From contig CAYLHD010000001.1 in the NCBI GenBank assembly GCA_964383545.1, positions 1-64,000 on the forward strand: a stretch of 64,000 nt of DNA. Reading direction: 5' to 3'. Positions 48,360 to 56,455 of the stretch are shown one piece after another. Each line of letters begins with the position of its first letter. The first letter of the stretch is position 1. The position numbers were made by a program, and so were the translations under genes. The DNA is from JAGYLJ01 sp964383545. Lineage in GTDB: Bacteria > Patescibacteriota > Minisyncoccia > Phycocordibacterales > UBA12079. The notes beneath the pieces are model-generated. The model saw only the letters and a list, made by a program, of their open reading frames with translations. It did no database searches and was not told where the DNA came from.

Positions 48360-48471
48360 AAAAGTGAAAGGGTTAGTGTCTTAAATAAGACCAAGGGTAA
48401 TTGTCCACCTCTCTCAATTTGAGACTGGGTGCATCAGAATAAGAACCTTCTCCTCTCACTTTTGTTCACAA
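48360..48471 (+). ncRNA. Possible structured 3' untranslated region
   Basis: AAAAGTGA near the start pairs with TCACTTTT at the end and encloses GTCTTA/TAAGAC and CTCAA/TTGAG hairpins. It sits between the stop codon and a terminator. It may be a separate RNA or an mRNA-stabilising element. Low confidence. Confidence 0.35.
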
Positions 48472-48472
48472 C

Positions 48473-48515
48473 AAGCCCTGTTTTGTTTAACCACAATTCA
48501 GGGCTTGGTTTTATT
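48473..48515 (+). terminator. Intrinsic terminator
   Basis: AAGCCCTG/CAGGGCTT around an 18-nt loop, then GGTTTTATTTA. Confidence 0.8.
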
Positions 48516-48602
48516 TATATACTTCTAACTGAGAAATAATCTGCAATAACTCCAATTCTTTGATTATTTGGTTATAGCCTATTCCAGTTAAGTCCACAAA
48601 AG

Positions 48603-48636
48603 TAAAAAGAGGTAGCCGAATGGCTATCTCTTTTTT
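48603..48636. terminator. Bidirectional terminator next to a tRNA-Ala 3' fragment
   Basis: GAGGTAGCC/GGCTATCTC stem with A and T runs on both sides. On the minus strand it directly follows the tRNA fragment at 48651. Confidence 0.75.
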
Positions 48637-48650
48637 CTTTCTTTTGTGAG

Positions 48651-48671
48651 ACCAGACAGGACTTGAACCGA
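48651..48671 (-). pseudogene. tRNA-Ala 3'-end fragment (copy 1)
   Basis: The minus strand reads GGTTCAAGTCCTGTCTGGTC, identical to the T arm and acceptor end of the tRNA-Ala at 47797. The rest of the tRNA is replaced by a hairpin-rich element (48672-48800) with GCGAAGC loops. Confidence 0.75.
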
Positions 48672-48803
48672 GGCTGTGCGAAGCCCGACGAAGTGTAGCG
48701 AAGTCGGAACAGCCGAGTGGAGGTCAAGGGAGTAAGATATTTATGAGTGCGAAGCACGAAATAAATATCTACGAGAGTGATCAAGTCCTGGAATATCTAG
48801 AAT
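48672..48803. repeat. GCGAAGC mini-hairpin element (copy 1)
   Basis: It contains TGCGAAGC, TAGCGAAG and an AGATATTTAT/ATAAATATCT stem whose loop holds GTGCGAAGCAC. The sequence GCGAAGC is known to form an exceptionally stable mini-hairpin. No gene is supported in 48354-48865. Confidence 0.65.
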
Positions 48804-48886
48804 CCCCCGAAGGGGTACGTCTAATACAGTGGAGATTTTTGGGGGAGGTGGTAATATATAAATATATGGAAAAAGAAGAAATAATA
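48804..48886. repeat. 83-bp exact repeat (copy 1), spans a gene start
   Basis: Identical to 50622-50704. It includes the CCCCCGAAGGGG hairpin and the start codon region of the gene at 48866. Confidence 0.9.
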
Positions 48887-49174
48887 GAATTTCATCAGAA
48901 AATATATAAAGTCATGGAGAAGGTAATGCAAGGTGAAGAGATTCAGGCTCAGTACATTTTTAACGCAGAAATGGTTAAAAAATATAGCGATAAAATGATT
49001 CAGGGAAGTAATCTTTATTTTGCAATACCGTTTTGGGTTATTCTGAATGAATATTTAAATAATATAAGTGTTAGGATTGTTAATGCACCTTCAGCAGATA
49101 AAAATAATCTTCTTGATGAATATCAAGAATATCAGGAAGAGTTTAAAAAAATAAAGGGTAAATCAAACAAATGA
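48866..49174 (+). CDS. Hypothetical small protein
   Basis: I chose the ATG at 48866 (MEKEEIIEFHQKIYKVMEKV), giving 102 residues, because upstream codons are part of the repeat element. The protein is acidic and mainly helical, with a more hydrophobic middle (LYFAIPFWVILNEYL). I do not recognise it. Its first eight codons are copied at 50.7 kb. The stop codon lies within the stem of its terminator. Confidence 0.6.
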   Translation: MEKEEIIEFHQKIYKVMEKVMQGEEIQAQYIFNAEMVKKYSDKMIQGSNLYFAIPFWVILNEYLNNISVRIVNAPSADKNNLLDEYQEYQEEFKKIKGKSNK

Positions 49175-49186
49175 TTTACCCTTTTA
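49153..49186 (+). terminator. Intrinsic terminator overlapping the stop codon
   Basis: AAAGGGTAAATCA/TGATTTACCCTTT, a 13-bp perfect stem with a 6-nt loop and a T run. The TGA stop is the first codon of the right arm. Confidence 0.88.
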
Positions 49187-49205
49187 GGCCGGTGCCGAAA
49201 TTTTT

Positions 49206-49418
49206 CTAATTGTAACCTCTATCAGAGGCGTTTTCACCACCGTGATATTCTTGGTAGTTGCCGGAAGCCGTGTCAAGTTTGTAGGAATCATGCTCATGAC
49301 CGCTACCGTGGTGGGTGAGTTTATCTCCTCTGACTTTTGCATTATCTTCACTGTTTTGACGAACTCTCGTAGTTTCGCCATCTCCATCCGAACTGAAAAG
49401 TCTTGCCCAGAGTCCCAT
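49206..49418 (-). CDS. Small hydrophilic protein, unknown
   Basis: The 70-residue product (MGLWARLFSSDGDGETTRVR at the start) is rich in Asp, Gly, His and Ser and is probably disordered. The start is well supported by AGGAGGT six bases upstream. I do not recognise a family. Like other small genes here it pairs a near-perfect ribosome site with unusual codon use. The leader contains a GGCATTATTGCC palindrome. Confidence 0.7.
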   Translation of the reverse strand: MGLWARLFSSDGDGETTRVRQNSEDNAKVRGDKLTHHGSGHEHDSYKLDTASGNYQEYHGGENASDRGYN

Positions 49419-49500
49419 GATATTACCTCCTGTGGTAAAAAAATTAAGGCATTATTGCCAAGGAACAATCATTGACATAATACCTTTTTGTCTAAAAAAT

Positions 49501-49514
49501 TCAAGTCCTGTCTT
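49501..49514 (+). pseudogene. tRNA-Ala T-arm fragment (copy 2)
   Basis: TTCAAGTCCTGTCT (49500-49513) matches the tRNA-Ala T arm in direct orientation and is followed shortly by a terminator, as in the other copies. Confidence 0.5.
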
Positions 49515-49524
49515 TATTTTAAGT

Positions 49525-49551
49525 CCCGATGCGAAAGCATTGGGGTTTTTA
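49525..49551 (+). terminator. Intrinsic terminator
   Basis: CCCGATGC-GAAA-GCATTGGG with a GNRA tetraloop and a T run. Confidence 0.8.
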
Positions 49552-49584
49552 GATATTTCTTACACAAAATGTTAAAATAAATTT

Positions 49585-50325
49585 ATGGAAAAATTAAAAT
49601 ACAAACAACATCTTCCAGATTATATTCATAAATTTAAAGAAGATACTCGTTGGAAAACTTTGGAAACAGAACATTATATTTTCAATTTTTTTCTAGATTC
49701 TGTAGCGGAGAAAGAAATTAAAAATATTACTGAAAGACAAGAACAAGCTTATAAAAAAATTATTGGCTTTCTTGAAATATCAGAACCAACTCAAAAAATA
49801 ATTTATTATCTTTATTCAGACGAACAAACTAAAAAAGAATTAATGGGAGATGATTGGTATGCTCAAGCTATTTATAATGAAAACTGTGTACATGTTTTAT
49901 ATACTGAAAAAATTAAACCGATAGGGGAACACGAAGACACACACTTACTTTCACTGTCTTGGGGTTTATCCATACCATTATTTCAAGAAGGTTTGGCTGA
50001 ATATCTGGTGGGATATAATTGGTACGGAGAGGACCACAACAAATGTGTTAAAGAAGGTTGGAATCAAAGTTTCGAATTATCACTTTCAAATCTAATGGAT
50101 AATGACTCTTGGTTGGCTATCCCCGATGAGATGGCTTTATTTTCCTATTGTATTGTCGGTTCTTTTGTTACTTTTTTAATTGAAAAATATGGTAAAGAAA
50201 AATTCAAAGAACTTTATCAAGAGACTGACAGAGAAAACACTGCTGAAAAAAACAAAAAGATTTTTAAAGAAATTTATGGTGTTTCAATAGATGAAATAGA
50301 AAAACTGTGGAAAAAAGGTTTTTAG
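49585..50325 (+). CDS. Peptidase MA-like protein with HEDTH motif
   Basis: The 246-residue protein has HEDTHLLSLSWGLSIPLFQE (HExxH) followed 16 residues later by the EGLAEYL helix, the layout of gluzincin metallopeptidases. The end, VGSFVTFLIEKYGKEKFKEL, is typical of the peptidase MA-like group. There is no signal peptide or membrane helix, so it is probably cytoplasmic. TGT-TAAAAT ends 6 nt before the ATG, suggesting a leaderless mRNA. First of five HExxH genes in 8 kb. Substrate unknown. Confidence 0.82.
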   Translation: MEKLKYKQHLPDYIHKFKEDTRWKTLETEHYIFNFFLDSVAEKEIKNITERQEQAYKKIIGFLEISEPTQKIIYYLYSDEQTKKELMGDDWYAQAIYNENCVHVLYTEKIKPIGEHEDTHLLSLSWGLSIPLFQEGLAEYLVGYNWYGEDHNKCVKEGWNQSFELSLSNLMDNDSWLAIPDEMALFSYCIVGSFVTFLIEKYGKEKFKELYQETDRENTAEKNKKIFKEIYGVSIDEIEKLWKKGF

Positions 50326-50337
50326 ATAAAATAATGT

Positions 50338-50441
50338 TTGAATTGTAATCAGATTTTTAAGATCTTTATTTCAACACTTAATTGATTCCAAAAGTTTAAT
50401 TCTTGTATGATTTGGTTCCAGTGAAATCCTATTAGGTCCAC
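50338..50441. repeat. 104-bp exact repeat (copy 1)
   Basis: Identical by eye to 55927-56030 across all 104 bp; a diverged version lies at about 48527-48600. It ends with AGGTCCAC, again like a tRNA-Ala end. The gene-free stretch 50326-50730 holds this repeat, a terminator, a tRNA fragment and a copied gene start. Confidence 0.9.
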
Positions 50442-50446
50442 AAAAG

Positions 50447-50481
50447 TAAAAAGGGGTAGCCGAAAGGCTATCTCTTTTTTC
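50447..50481. terminator. Bidirectional terminator next to a tRNA-Ala 3' fragment
   Basis: GGGGTAGCC/GGCTATCTC stem with flanking A and T runs, homologous to 48603-48636. Confidence 0.72.
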
Positions 50482-50502
50482 TTTCTTTTGTGGACCAGAC
50501 AG
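50482..50502 (-). pseudogene. tRNA-Ala 3'-end fragment (copy 3)
   Basis: The minus strand reads TTCAAGTCCTGTCTGGTCCA, the 3' end of tRNA-Ala, next to a GCGAAGC-rich element at 50503-50600. Confidence 0.75.
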
Positions 50503-50621
50503 GACTTGAAAGACGGAGGCGCGAAGCCAGTTTGTGAGCTTACGAACAAATTGTAGCCGAGTCGGGGTCGCGAAATTTTGCGAAGCAAAATATTTGTGAC
50601 TAAGTCCCGGAGTATTTAGAA

Positions 50622-50704
50622 CCCCCGAAGGGGTACGTCTAATACAGTGGAGATTTTTGGGGGAGGTGGTAATATATAAATATATGGAAAAAGAAGAAAT
50701 AATA
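50622..50704. repeat. 83-bp exact repeat (copy 2), truncated gene start
   Basis: Identical to 48804-48886. It carries the first codons (MEKEEII) of the gene at 48866 but reaches a stop one codon after the repeat ends, so this copy is a non-functional 5' fragment. Confidence 0.88.
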
Positions 50705-50730
50705 TATTAAATATGCCAAAAATTTAAAAA

Positions 50731-51369
50731 ATGATATTTGAACTAAAACAAAAGAAAAATAAATCTTTAGATGAAACTTATAAAAAATCAATGAAAGAGT
50801 TGGATGATTTTTATGGAATCCGTTGGGAAAGAAATCTTCCAAATGTTTTTATCTTAAAAAGTAGAAAGGAAATCAATGTTATACGTGGGAAGGATAAAGA
50901 AGATTGGGTGGTAGGTTGGGCTGGTGGTTTTAATACTTTATACCTTTTAGATTATACAAAAATTAAAACAGAAAGTTCTCATAAAGAAGTTTACTCAAAA
51001 GAAAAGTATAATGCTTTGATCAAACATGAATTGAGTCATTTATTTTTTAATATTTTGATAAAACAAGGTTATTCACCAATTTGGTTGAATGAAGGTGTTG
51101 CTATACATTTGTCAGGACAGAATAAATTTAAAAAAGAAATTACAGAATTTAAAACTTTTTTAACATATTATGAAAAAGGAGGAGGGGAAGTCTATCTAGA
51201 ATCAGGTTTCTTTGTTGAAATATTGATTGAAAAGTATGGTAAGGATAAATTTTTGAAATTCTTAAAATCCTTGAAATCTATCAAAAACAGAAAAGAATTC
51301 GATGCTTTGTTTTTCAAAACTTATAAATTTAAGTTGAATTATAAGGAAATTAATAAAATGTTAGTTTAA
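50731..51369 (+). CDS. Gluzincin-like metallopeptidase, HELSH motif
   Basis: The 212-residue protein has KHELSHLFFNILIKQGYSPI and then WLNEGVAIHL, the HExxH plus Glu arrangement of gluzincins. It has no export signal. The C-terminal FVEILIEKYGKDKFLKFLKS resembles the end of the HEDTH protein upstream, so the two are distant relatives. The gene begins 26 nt after the truncated repeat. Function unknown. Confidence 0.8.
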   Translation: MIFELKQKKNKSLDETYKKSMKELDDFYGIRWERNLPNVFILKSRKEINVIRGKDKEDWVVGWAGGFNTLYLLDYTKIKTESSHKEVYSKEKYNALIKHELSHLFFNILIKQGYSPIWLNEGVAIHLSGQNKFKKEITEFKTFLTYYEKGGGEVYLESGFFVEILIEKYGKDKFLKFLKSLKSIKNRKEFDALFFKTYKFKLNYKEINKMLV

Positions 51370-51404
51370 AATCTTAAGAAGTCTAATAAATAATATTATA
51401 TATA

Positions 51405-52013
51405 ATGTTAAAACTAAAATTTAATTATTCAATTGAATACGAAACTGAGAGAATTAAAAATACACTTAGTAGGTTAGATTGGTTTAGAGAAAAAGGATAT
51501 AAACTTTCATTTCCTAAAAACTTTACTTTAGAAGATGAAGACTTTTCCGATGATAACATTAAGAATACTATTGTAGAAGAATACAATGAAACAGATTATA
51601 AAAAAGTAGCAGACACTGTAAATGAACAATGGTTAAAATTTAGCCCTCGTTTAGAAAAGTATTTTTCAGAAACAAAAATTAAATTTGAAGATGCCTATGA
51701 AATTAAATTAACAAAATATGGTGTGGCTGGAAGTTATAATTTACCGAGTACTGTCATTGCTAATATCCAGGCCCATTATGATGCAGGTCTCGTTAAAACA
51801 ATAATTCACGAAATAATTCATTTGTCTATTCAAGAATTAATTGAAAAATATGAAGTTGAGCATTGGGAGAAAGAAAGGATCGTTGATTTAATAGTTTTTA
51901 AAATTGTTCCTGAAATAGCTAAAATGCAAAATATATCAATTGATACAAAACCAATCGATGAAGGTTTTGAAAAATATTATCCAGATATTGAAAAGGTGGT
52001 TAAAAATCTATAA
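51405..52013 (+). CDS. Putative metallopeptidase, HEIIH motif
   Basis: The 202 residues include TIIHEIIHLSIQELIEKYEV and WEKERIVDLIVFKIVPEIAK, a HExxH helix followed by a Glu/Asp-bearing helix. The N-terminal half has no motif I recognise. No signal peptide. A TATTAT box may end 5 nt before the ATG. The ABC-F gene follows 3 nt after its stop, so the two are probably coexpressed. Confidence 0.7.
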   Translation: MLKLKFNYSIEYETERIKNTLSRLDWFREKGYKLSFPKNFTLEDEDFSDDNIKNTIVEEYNETDYKKVADTVNEQWLKFSPRLEKYFSETKIKFEDAYEIKLTKYGVAGSYNLPSTVIANIQAHYDAGLVKTIIHEIIHLSIQELIEKYEVEHWEKERIVDLIVFKIVPEIAKMQNISIDTKPIDEGFEKYYPDIEKVVKNL

Positions 52014-52016
52014 GTT

Positions 52017-53600
52017 ATGGAAATAAAAGCAGAAAAACTTCATAAAACGTATAAAGCGAATATTGTATTAGAAGACGTTTCTTTTGTGTTGGAAGCGGGT
52101 CAAAAAGTTGGTTTGGTAGGATATAATGGAACAGGAAAATCTACTTTGCTAAAGATTTTGGCTGGGGAGGTTGAATGTGATGGTGGCGTTCTTACTAAAA
52201 GAAAAGATTTAGTCGTTGGATATGTGCCGCAGGATACTTCGGACTTACTTGATTGTAGTATTTTGCAATTTTTGAAAAACAAAACTCTGAATGAAAATCT
52301 AGAGGAATATAAAATCGAAATTACTTTTGCTGGTTTGGGATTAGATAAATTGTCTTTAGCTGAAAACTTGAATACTTTAAGCTCGGGTCAAAAATCTAAG
52401 GTGTTTTTGGCAGGTATCTTGCTGTTAGAGCCAGATGTCATGCTTTTGGATGAGCCGACCAATAATTTAGATTTAGCCGCTTTAGTTTGGTTAGAAAAAT
52501 TTTTGAAGAACAGTTCCTCTGCTAGTATTATTATTTCACACGACAGGCTTTTTCTTGATCGGATGGTTAATAAGATTTTTGAGATAAAATGGGACTCTCG
52601 GACTTTGCAAATTACAAACGGAAGATATTCAGACTATTTAAAGCAAAAAGAAAAAGAATTTCAACGGCAACTACAAAAACATGGAGAAGAACAAGAGGAA
52701 ATAGAACGTTTAAATTCTATTGTCGATAAAAAACAAAAAAGTACAGCGCAAGGCTCAAAATGGAAAGGGACCGACAATGATAAGTACCTGAGAGGATTTA
52801 AGAGAGAACGGGCCAGTGCTTCTGGGAGAATTGTAAAAGCGATAAAAAAGAAAATTGAAAAAGCTTCTAGTAGTTCAATAGTAAAACCTTTGAGCAGGGA
52901 TACTTATCGATTATTAATTGATCCTAAAAAACCAACAGGTGAGAGTGATATTAGATTTGAGAAAGTTGTCCTTGGTTATCCAGATAGTTTTAAAACAGGT
53001 TTGATTAATCTAAGTATAAGTTATGGGAATAGGGTTGCGATTTTGGGCGAGAACGGTACTGGTAAATCAACTATTTTGAAAGCAATTAGTGGAAGACTAA
53101 CTTCAATAGAAGGGCAAGTAAAAGTAGGGAATTCATTAGTTGTCGGAAATTTGATGCAAGAACATGACAATTTACCTTGGGAAAAGACTTTGCTTGATTA
53201 CATTTCAGAAAAGACAGAATTATCGATACAAGATAGTTATGCTCTCTTGAGTAGGTTTGCTTTCAATCAAGAGGACGCAAACAAAAAAATTATCAGTTTT
53301 TCTCCGGGTGGTCGTTCTCGAATACTCTTGGCCTTATTTTCTGAACTTTCAGTGAATACACTTCTTTTAGATGAGCCAACCAATCATTTGGATCTAGAAG
53401 CTTTGTCTGCTTTAGAGGAAGTTCTTTTCGATTACGTCGGGACGATCATACTTGTGTCTCACGATCGTTATTTTATCAACAAATTTGAAGCTGATTATTT
53501 TTATTTGATGCAGGATGGGGAACTTAACATTTTGCCTGATTTTAACTCGTACTTACAGGAGGTAAAAAAGAAAACTAATCGTTTGAAGTATTTTTTGTAA
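52017..53600 (+). CDS. ABC-F ATPase
   Basis: Two ATP-binding domains without membrane helices: Walker A GYNGTGKSTLL (about 35) and GENGTGKSTIL (about 343), signatures LSSGQKSKVFL and FSPGGRSRILL, and Walker B LLDEPTNNLD and LLDEPTNHLD. A charged linker of about 75 residues joins them. ABC-F proteins act on the ribosome, as translation factors or as antibiotic protection. It is short (527 residues) with no long C-terminal coiled coil. Which branch it belongs to cannot be told by eye. Confidence 0.93.
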   Translation: MEIKAEKLHKTYKANIVLEDVSFVLEAGQKVGLVGYNGTGKSTLLKILAGEVECDGGVLTKRKDLVVGYVPQDTSDLLDCSILQFLKNKTLNENLEEYKIEITFAGLGLDKLSLAENLNTLSSGQKSKVFLAGILLLEPDVMLLDEPTNNLDLAALVWLEKFLKNSSSASIIISHDRLFLDRMVNKIFEIKWDSRTLQITNGRYSDYLKQKEKEFQRQLQKHGEEQEEIERLNSIVDKKQKSTAQGSKWKGTDNDKYLRGFKRERASASGRIVKAIKKKIEKASSSSIVKPLSRDTYRLLIDPKKPTGESDIRFEKVVLGYPDSFKTGLINLSISYGNRVAILGENGTGKSTILKAISGRLTSIEGQVKVGNSLVVGNLMQEHDNLPWEKTLLDYISEKTELSIQDSYALLSRFAFNQEDANKKIISFSPGGRSRILLALFSELSVNTLLLDEPTNHLDLEALSALEEVLFDYVGTIILVSHDRYFINKFEADYFYLMQDGELNILPDFNSYLQEVKKKTNRLKYFL

Positions 53601-53708
53601 TCTTTATCTTAATTTGATTATCAGTATATATTATGTTATATTTTTTATTGGAAGTCTTGTTCTTTGGCAATTTCGCCACAAAAACTATATTTTACGGAGG
53701 TAAAAACA

Positions 53709-54386
53709 ATGGGAGCAAAAAATCATCAGCCGTGTAATCGTTATTTGGTAAATTCAACTAAATTATCTCGCTCTGTCAGTCTGGCTTATGTTTCTCTCGA
53801 GCGGTCAAATATCGCTCTTGAGGACCTGCTTCTCGCCGAACTGACGAACAACAACAGCTGTAGTTTTCCTGAGATTATTCAGGAGCTGGGCAATTCCAGT
53901 TCTGCTTTGAATGAAGCTTTGGTAAACTGCAGAGAACTGCGTCGGCAGATGGATGAAGATCGCTACTCTGACCCTGATGTCTTGGCCACCATTAATTTGA
54001 AGGCCGTTGGGGAACTTTTCCAATCAAGAGGCATCGTTCGCTTGGAGGATTGGTCAAAGATTTGTGAACTGACGTTGACCCACGGTTTTTATTCGGTACT
54101 CGGTTATTTTGAGAAAATGATTGCTGAGATTTCCGCGAAAACCAGGGAGGTGTCTAAACTCGTTGCTGACCTCGGTGGTATTTCTCAAACAGCGCAAGTG
54201 AACCTTGTTCTTGAGGAGAATACCGAAGCTAACGTTAAGGTTGAGTTCTTTCAACTCTATACCCTTTGGTGTAAGTTTAACGGTGAATTCGTTGCCTCCA
54301 GTGTTCTGTCTACAGAACTGTGGTATCTCGAAAACGGTTACGGATCTCTTTTTGAAAAGGAGTCTGTTCTTTCAAAGGTGATGTGA
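53709..54386 (+). CDS. Hypothetical helical protein with strong expression signals
   Basis: I chose the ATG at 53709, which follows ACGGAGGT with normal spacing; an in-frame ATG 45 nt upstream precedes that site. The 225 residues (MGAKNHQPCNRYLVNSTKLS at the start) look all-helical and cytoplasmic, with no motif I recognise. Codon use is richer in G and C than that of neighbouring genes, and a very strong terminator follows. It may be of foreign origin or highly expressed. Confidence 0.75.
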   Translation: MGAKNHQPCNRYLVNSTKLSRSVSLAYVSLERSNIALEDLLLAELTNNNSCSFPEIIQELGNSSSALNEALVNCRELRRQMDEDRYSDPDVLATINLKAVGELFQSRGIVRLEDWSKICELTLTHGFYSVLGYFEKMIAEISAKTREVSKLVADLGGISQTAQVNLVLEENTEANVKVEFFQLYTLWCKFNGEFVASSVLSTELWYLENGYGSLFEKESVLSKVM

Positions 54387-54393
54387 CCGTAAC

Positions 54394-54433
54394 AAAAAGG
54401 CTTTATGCAGATGTTTTGCATAAAGCCTTTTAT
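54394..54433 (+). terminator. Intrinsic terminator
   Basis: AAAAGGCTTTATGCA/TGCATAAAGCCTTT, a 14-bp stem followed by T residues. Confidence 0.92.
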
Positions 54434-54450
54434 CAATTTATAATAAAGAA

Positions 54451-55269
54451 ATGAAAGTTAAAGATTTAACACAAAATTATATAATAAATATCTTAGAAAA
54501 AGATAATCTAGACTTATACAAACAAAGTATGCCTGATTTATTAAATCATTATTTTAAGTATTGGGCTTTGGAAGAATATTTTCATAAATCACTGAAAACA
54601 AAAGAAGAAGTAGAGAATAAAACTAGCATGGTAAAATCTCGTTTGGGTTTTATTGAACAAAAACTTAATGATTTTGGATTTGATACTACTGATGTAGAAA
54701 TAATCTTGTTTGTTGGTCAAAACTGTACTAACGGGCACGCTTTTGAAGAAAAGGGTGGATTTATTGTTTGGTTACCAGTTGAAGCTTACGAAAATATTGA
54801 AGATGTGGATATTTTTGTGACTCACGAAATAATTCACGCTTTGCATTATTCAAAAAATTCTGATTTCTATTTCAAAACAAAAGATGAAAAAATAAATGTT
54901 GGTAGGCAAATAATAACAGAGGGGATTGCAACCTATCTCACATCCAAGGTTTTGAATATAAGCGATGAAAAAGCGTTATGGGCTGATTTTCTTAATCAGG
55001 CGGAGCTGAAAAATTGGTTTGATGAATGTTTAAGTAAAAAGTTTGAATTGTATTATTTTGTCTTAAGGAAATTTAATTCTGTTGATGAAGACATACAGAT
55101 TTTTTGGGCAAATGACCCTAATGATATTTATAAATATAGGTCTGGTTACTTTATTGGTTTAGAGTTGATAAAAGAATTTGTTCAGGAAGAAAACATTTCA
55201 GATAGGCAACTTATTGAAATAAACAGAGGTCTTTTCGAAGAAAAAATTAAACAGATATTAAAAAAATAA
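54451..55269 (+). CDS. Putative metallopeptidase, HEIIH motif with EGIATY helix
   Basis: The 272 residues include VTHEIIHALHYSKNSDFYFK and, about 25 residues later, IITEGIATYLTSKVLNISDE, a clear gluzincin-type pair. The protein resembles DUF2268-like predicted Zn-proteases, but I cannot confirm it. No signal peptide. TATAAT at 54439-54444 ends 6 nt before the ATG. The next gene, peptidase E, begins 24 nt downstream. Confidence 0.78.
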   Translation: MKVKDLTQNYIINILEKDNLDLYKQSMPDLLNHYFKYWALEEYFHKSLKTKEEVENKTSMVKSRLGFIEQKLNDFGFDTTDVEIILFVGQNCTNGHAFEEKGGFIVWLPVEAYENIEDVDIFVTHEIIHALHYSKNSDFYFKTKDEKINVGRQIITEGIATYLTSKVLNISDEKALWADFLNQAELKNWFDECLSKKFELYYFVLRKFNSVDEDIQIFWANDPNDIYKYRSGYFIGLELIKEFVQEENISDRQLIEINRGLFEEKIKQILKK

Positions 55270-55292
55270 TTATAAATTTGTAATATTGATTT

Positions 55293-55901
55293 ATGAATAA
55301 AAGAAAACTATTATTAACCTCAGCAGGTTTATCTTCTGAAACTGTCGCTCAGGGGTTTGAAAGTATGGCTGAGGGCCTTAAAGATCAGCCTGTGGCTATT
55401 ATCACGACAGCAGCTGAGGGGAAAGAGGAGAATAAATATTCTCAACTTGCTAAAAAACAGATTGAGGACATGGGCTTTGCTAATATTGACTTTGTTGATT
55501 TTGAGACAGAGCCAAATAAAGATCTTTCATCCTATGGTGTATTTTATGTTTGTGGCGGAAATACTTTTAAACTTCTTAAGTTTGCTAAAGAGGCAAATTT
55601 TAAATCATCGATTGAAGAACTTTTTAAACGAAATGGATTGTATATAGGTGTGAGTGCAGGAAGTATTATCGTTAGTCCTTCAGTCCAAATTGCAGGTGAA
55701 ATTGAACCCGATGATAATGAAGTTGGACTTGATGATTTAACTGGTCTTAACCTTGTAAATATGATTATTCTCCCTCATTATTCCCTTGAGATAGAGGAAG
55801 AAGTAGTAGCCTTTGAAAAAAAGTATTCCGTAGCTGTAGAACGTTTAAATAATTCACAAGCTGTTTTTATTAAGGATGATAAGGAAATTGTTGTTGGATA
55901 G
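55293..55901 (+). CDS. Peptidase S51 (dipeptidase E) family
   Basis: RKLLLTSAGLSSETVAQGFE at the start and the nucleophile elbow YIGVSAGSIIVSPS (Ser about 125) are typical of peptidase E. GNTFKLLKFAKE precedes it and ILPHYS supplies the His. This family cuts Asp-X dipeptides or related acyl peptides with a Ser-His-Glu-type triad. The 202 residues are normal and cytoplasmic. It sits with the HExxH genes, so peptide breakdown may be a shared theme. Confidence 0.9.
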   Translation: MNKRKLLLTSAGLSSETVAQGFESMAEGLKDQPVAIITTAAEGKEENKYSQLAKKQIEDMGFANIDFVDFETEPNKDLSSYGVFYVCGGNTFKLLKFAKEANFKSSIEELFKRNGLYIGVSAGSIIVSPSVQIAGEIEPDDNEVGLDDLTGLNLVNMIILPHYSLEIEEEVVAFEKKYSVAVERLNNSQAVFIKDDKEIVVG

Positions 55902-55926
55902 TAAGAGGGGTATAGTAGATAACTTT

Positions 55927-56030
55927 TTGAATTGTAATCAGATTTTTAAGATCTTTATTTCAACACTTAATTGATTCCAAAAGTTTAATTCTTGTATGAT
56001 TTGGTTCCAGTGAAATCCTATTAGGTCCAC
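55927..56030. repeat. 104-bp exact repeat (copy 2)
   Basis: Identical to 50338-50441. Confidence 0.9.
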
Positions 56031-56036
56031 CATAAG

Positions 56037-56068
56037 AAAAACTGCTAACTTTTTGTTAGCAGTTTTTA
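56037..56068. terminator. Bidirectional terminator
   Basis: ACTGCTAAC/GTTAGCAGT stem with A and T runs on both sides, in the same relative place as the terminators at 48603 and 50447. Confidence 0.8.
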
Positions 56069-56077
56069 TTATTTGTG

Positions 56078-56101
56078 CATCTAAATAGGAGGATTTGAAC
56101 C
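56078..56101 (-). pseudogene. 3'-end fragment of an unidentified tRNA
   Basis: The minus strand reads GGTTCAAATCCTCCTATTTA then GATGC, a T arm and acceptor 3' end that do not belong to either tRNA in this window. The hairpin-rich element at 56102-56230 replaces the rest, as in the tRNA-Ala copies. Confidence 0.6.
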
Positions 56102-56323
56102 GAGTGAAGTATGGAGGAGGAGCTTGCGACGACGAATACGAGCGAGTGAAGTGAAAGGCGAATGAAAATATCCACGAGAGTGATCAAGTTCTGAGATATT
56201 TAGAATTTTTGTAAGAGCACAATTAATAGAGTGTAGATTTTAAAGGTAGATGGTAGAATAAAATGTATACATTAAATTATAAATTTATATATTAATAATT
56301 AACTAAAAAAATATTTCATCTAT

Positions 56324-56443
56324 ATGAAAACAAAAGCGATTATAGCGATGTTGACGGGGTTGATTGATTATATTGGTGATTTGTATGCTGTAAAGCAATA
56401 TTTGGGTGATGAGATAGGGGAGGAAGCGGTGGTTTGTTGGTAA
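56324..56443 (+). pseudogene. Copied 5' end of the nuclease gene
   Basis: The first 39 bases, MKTKAIIAMLTGL, are identical to the start of the nuclease gene at 57774, then the frame continues through unrelated sequence to a stop after 39 codons. It is probably a fragment left by duplication; a real 39-residue peptide cannot be excluded. Confidence 0.65.
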
Positions 56444-56455
56444 ATTCTAAAAAGG

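Noticed and set aside
48743..48865. 41-residue N-terminal extension of the gene at 48866
   Set aside because: It is encoded by hairpin-rich repeat DNA and half of it recurs at 50.6 kb without the gene.
49206..49475. Overlapping frames on both strands (94 residues minus, 77 residues plus)
   Set aside because: Only the 70-residue minus-strand frame has a ribosome site; the others are shadows.
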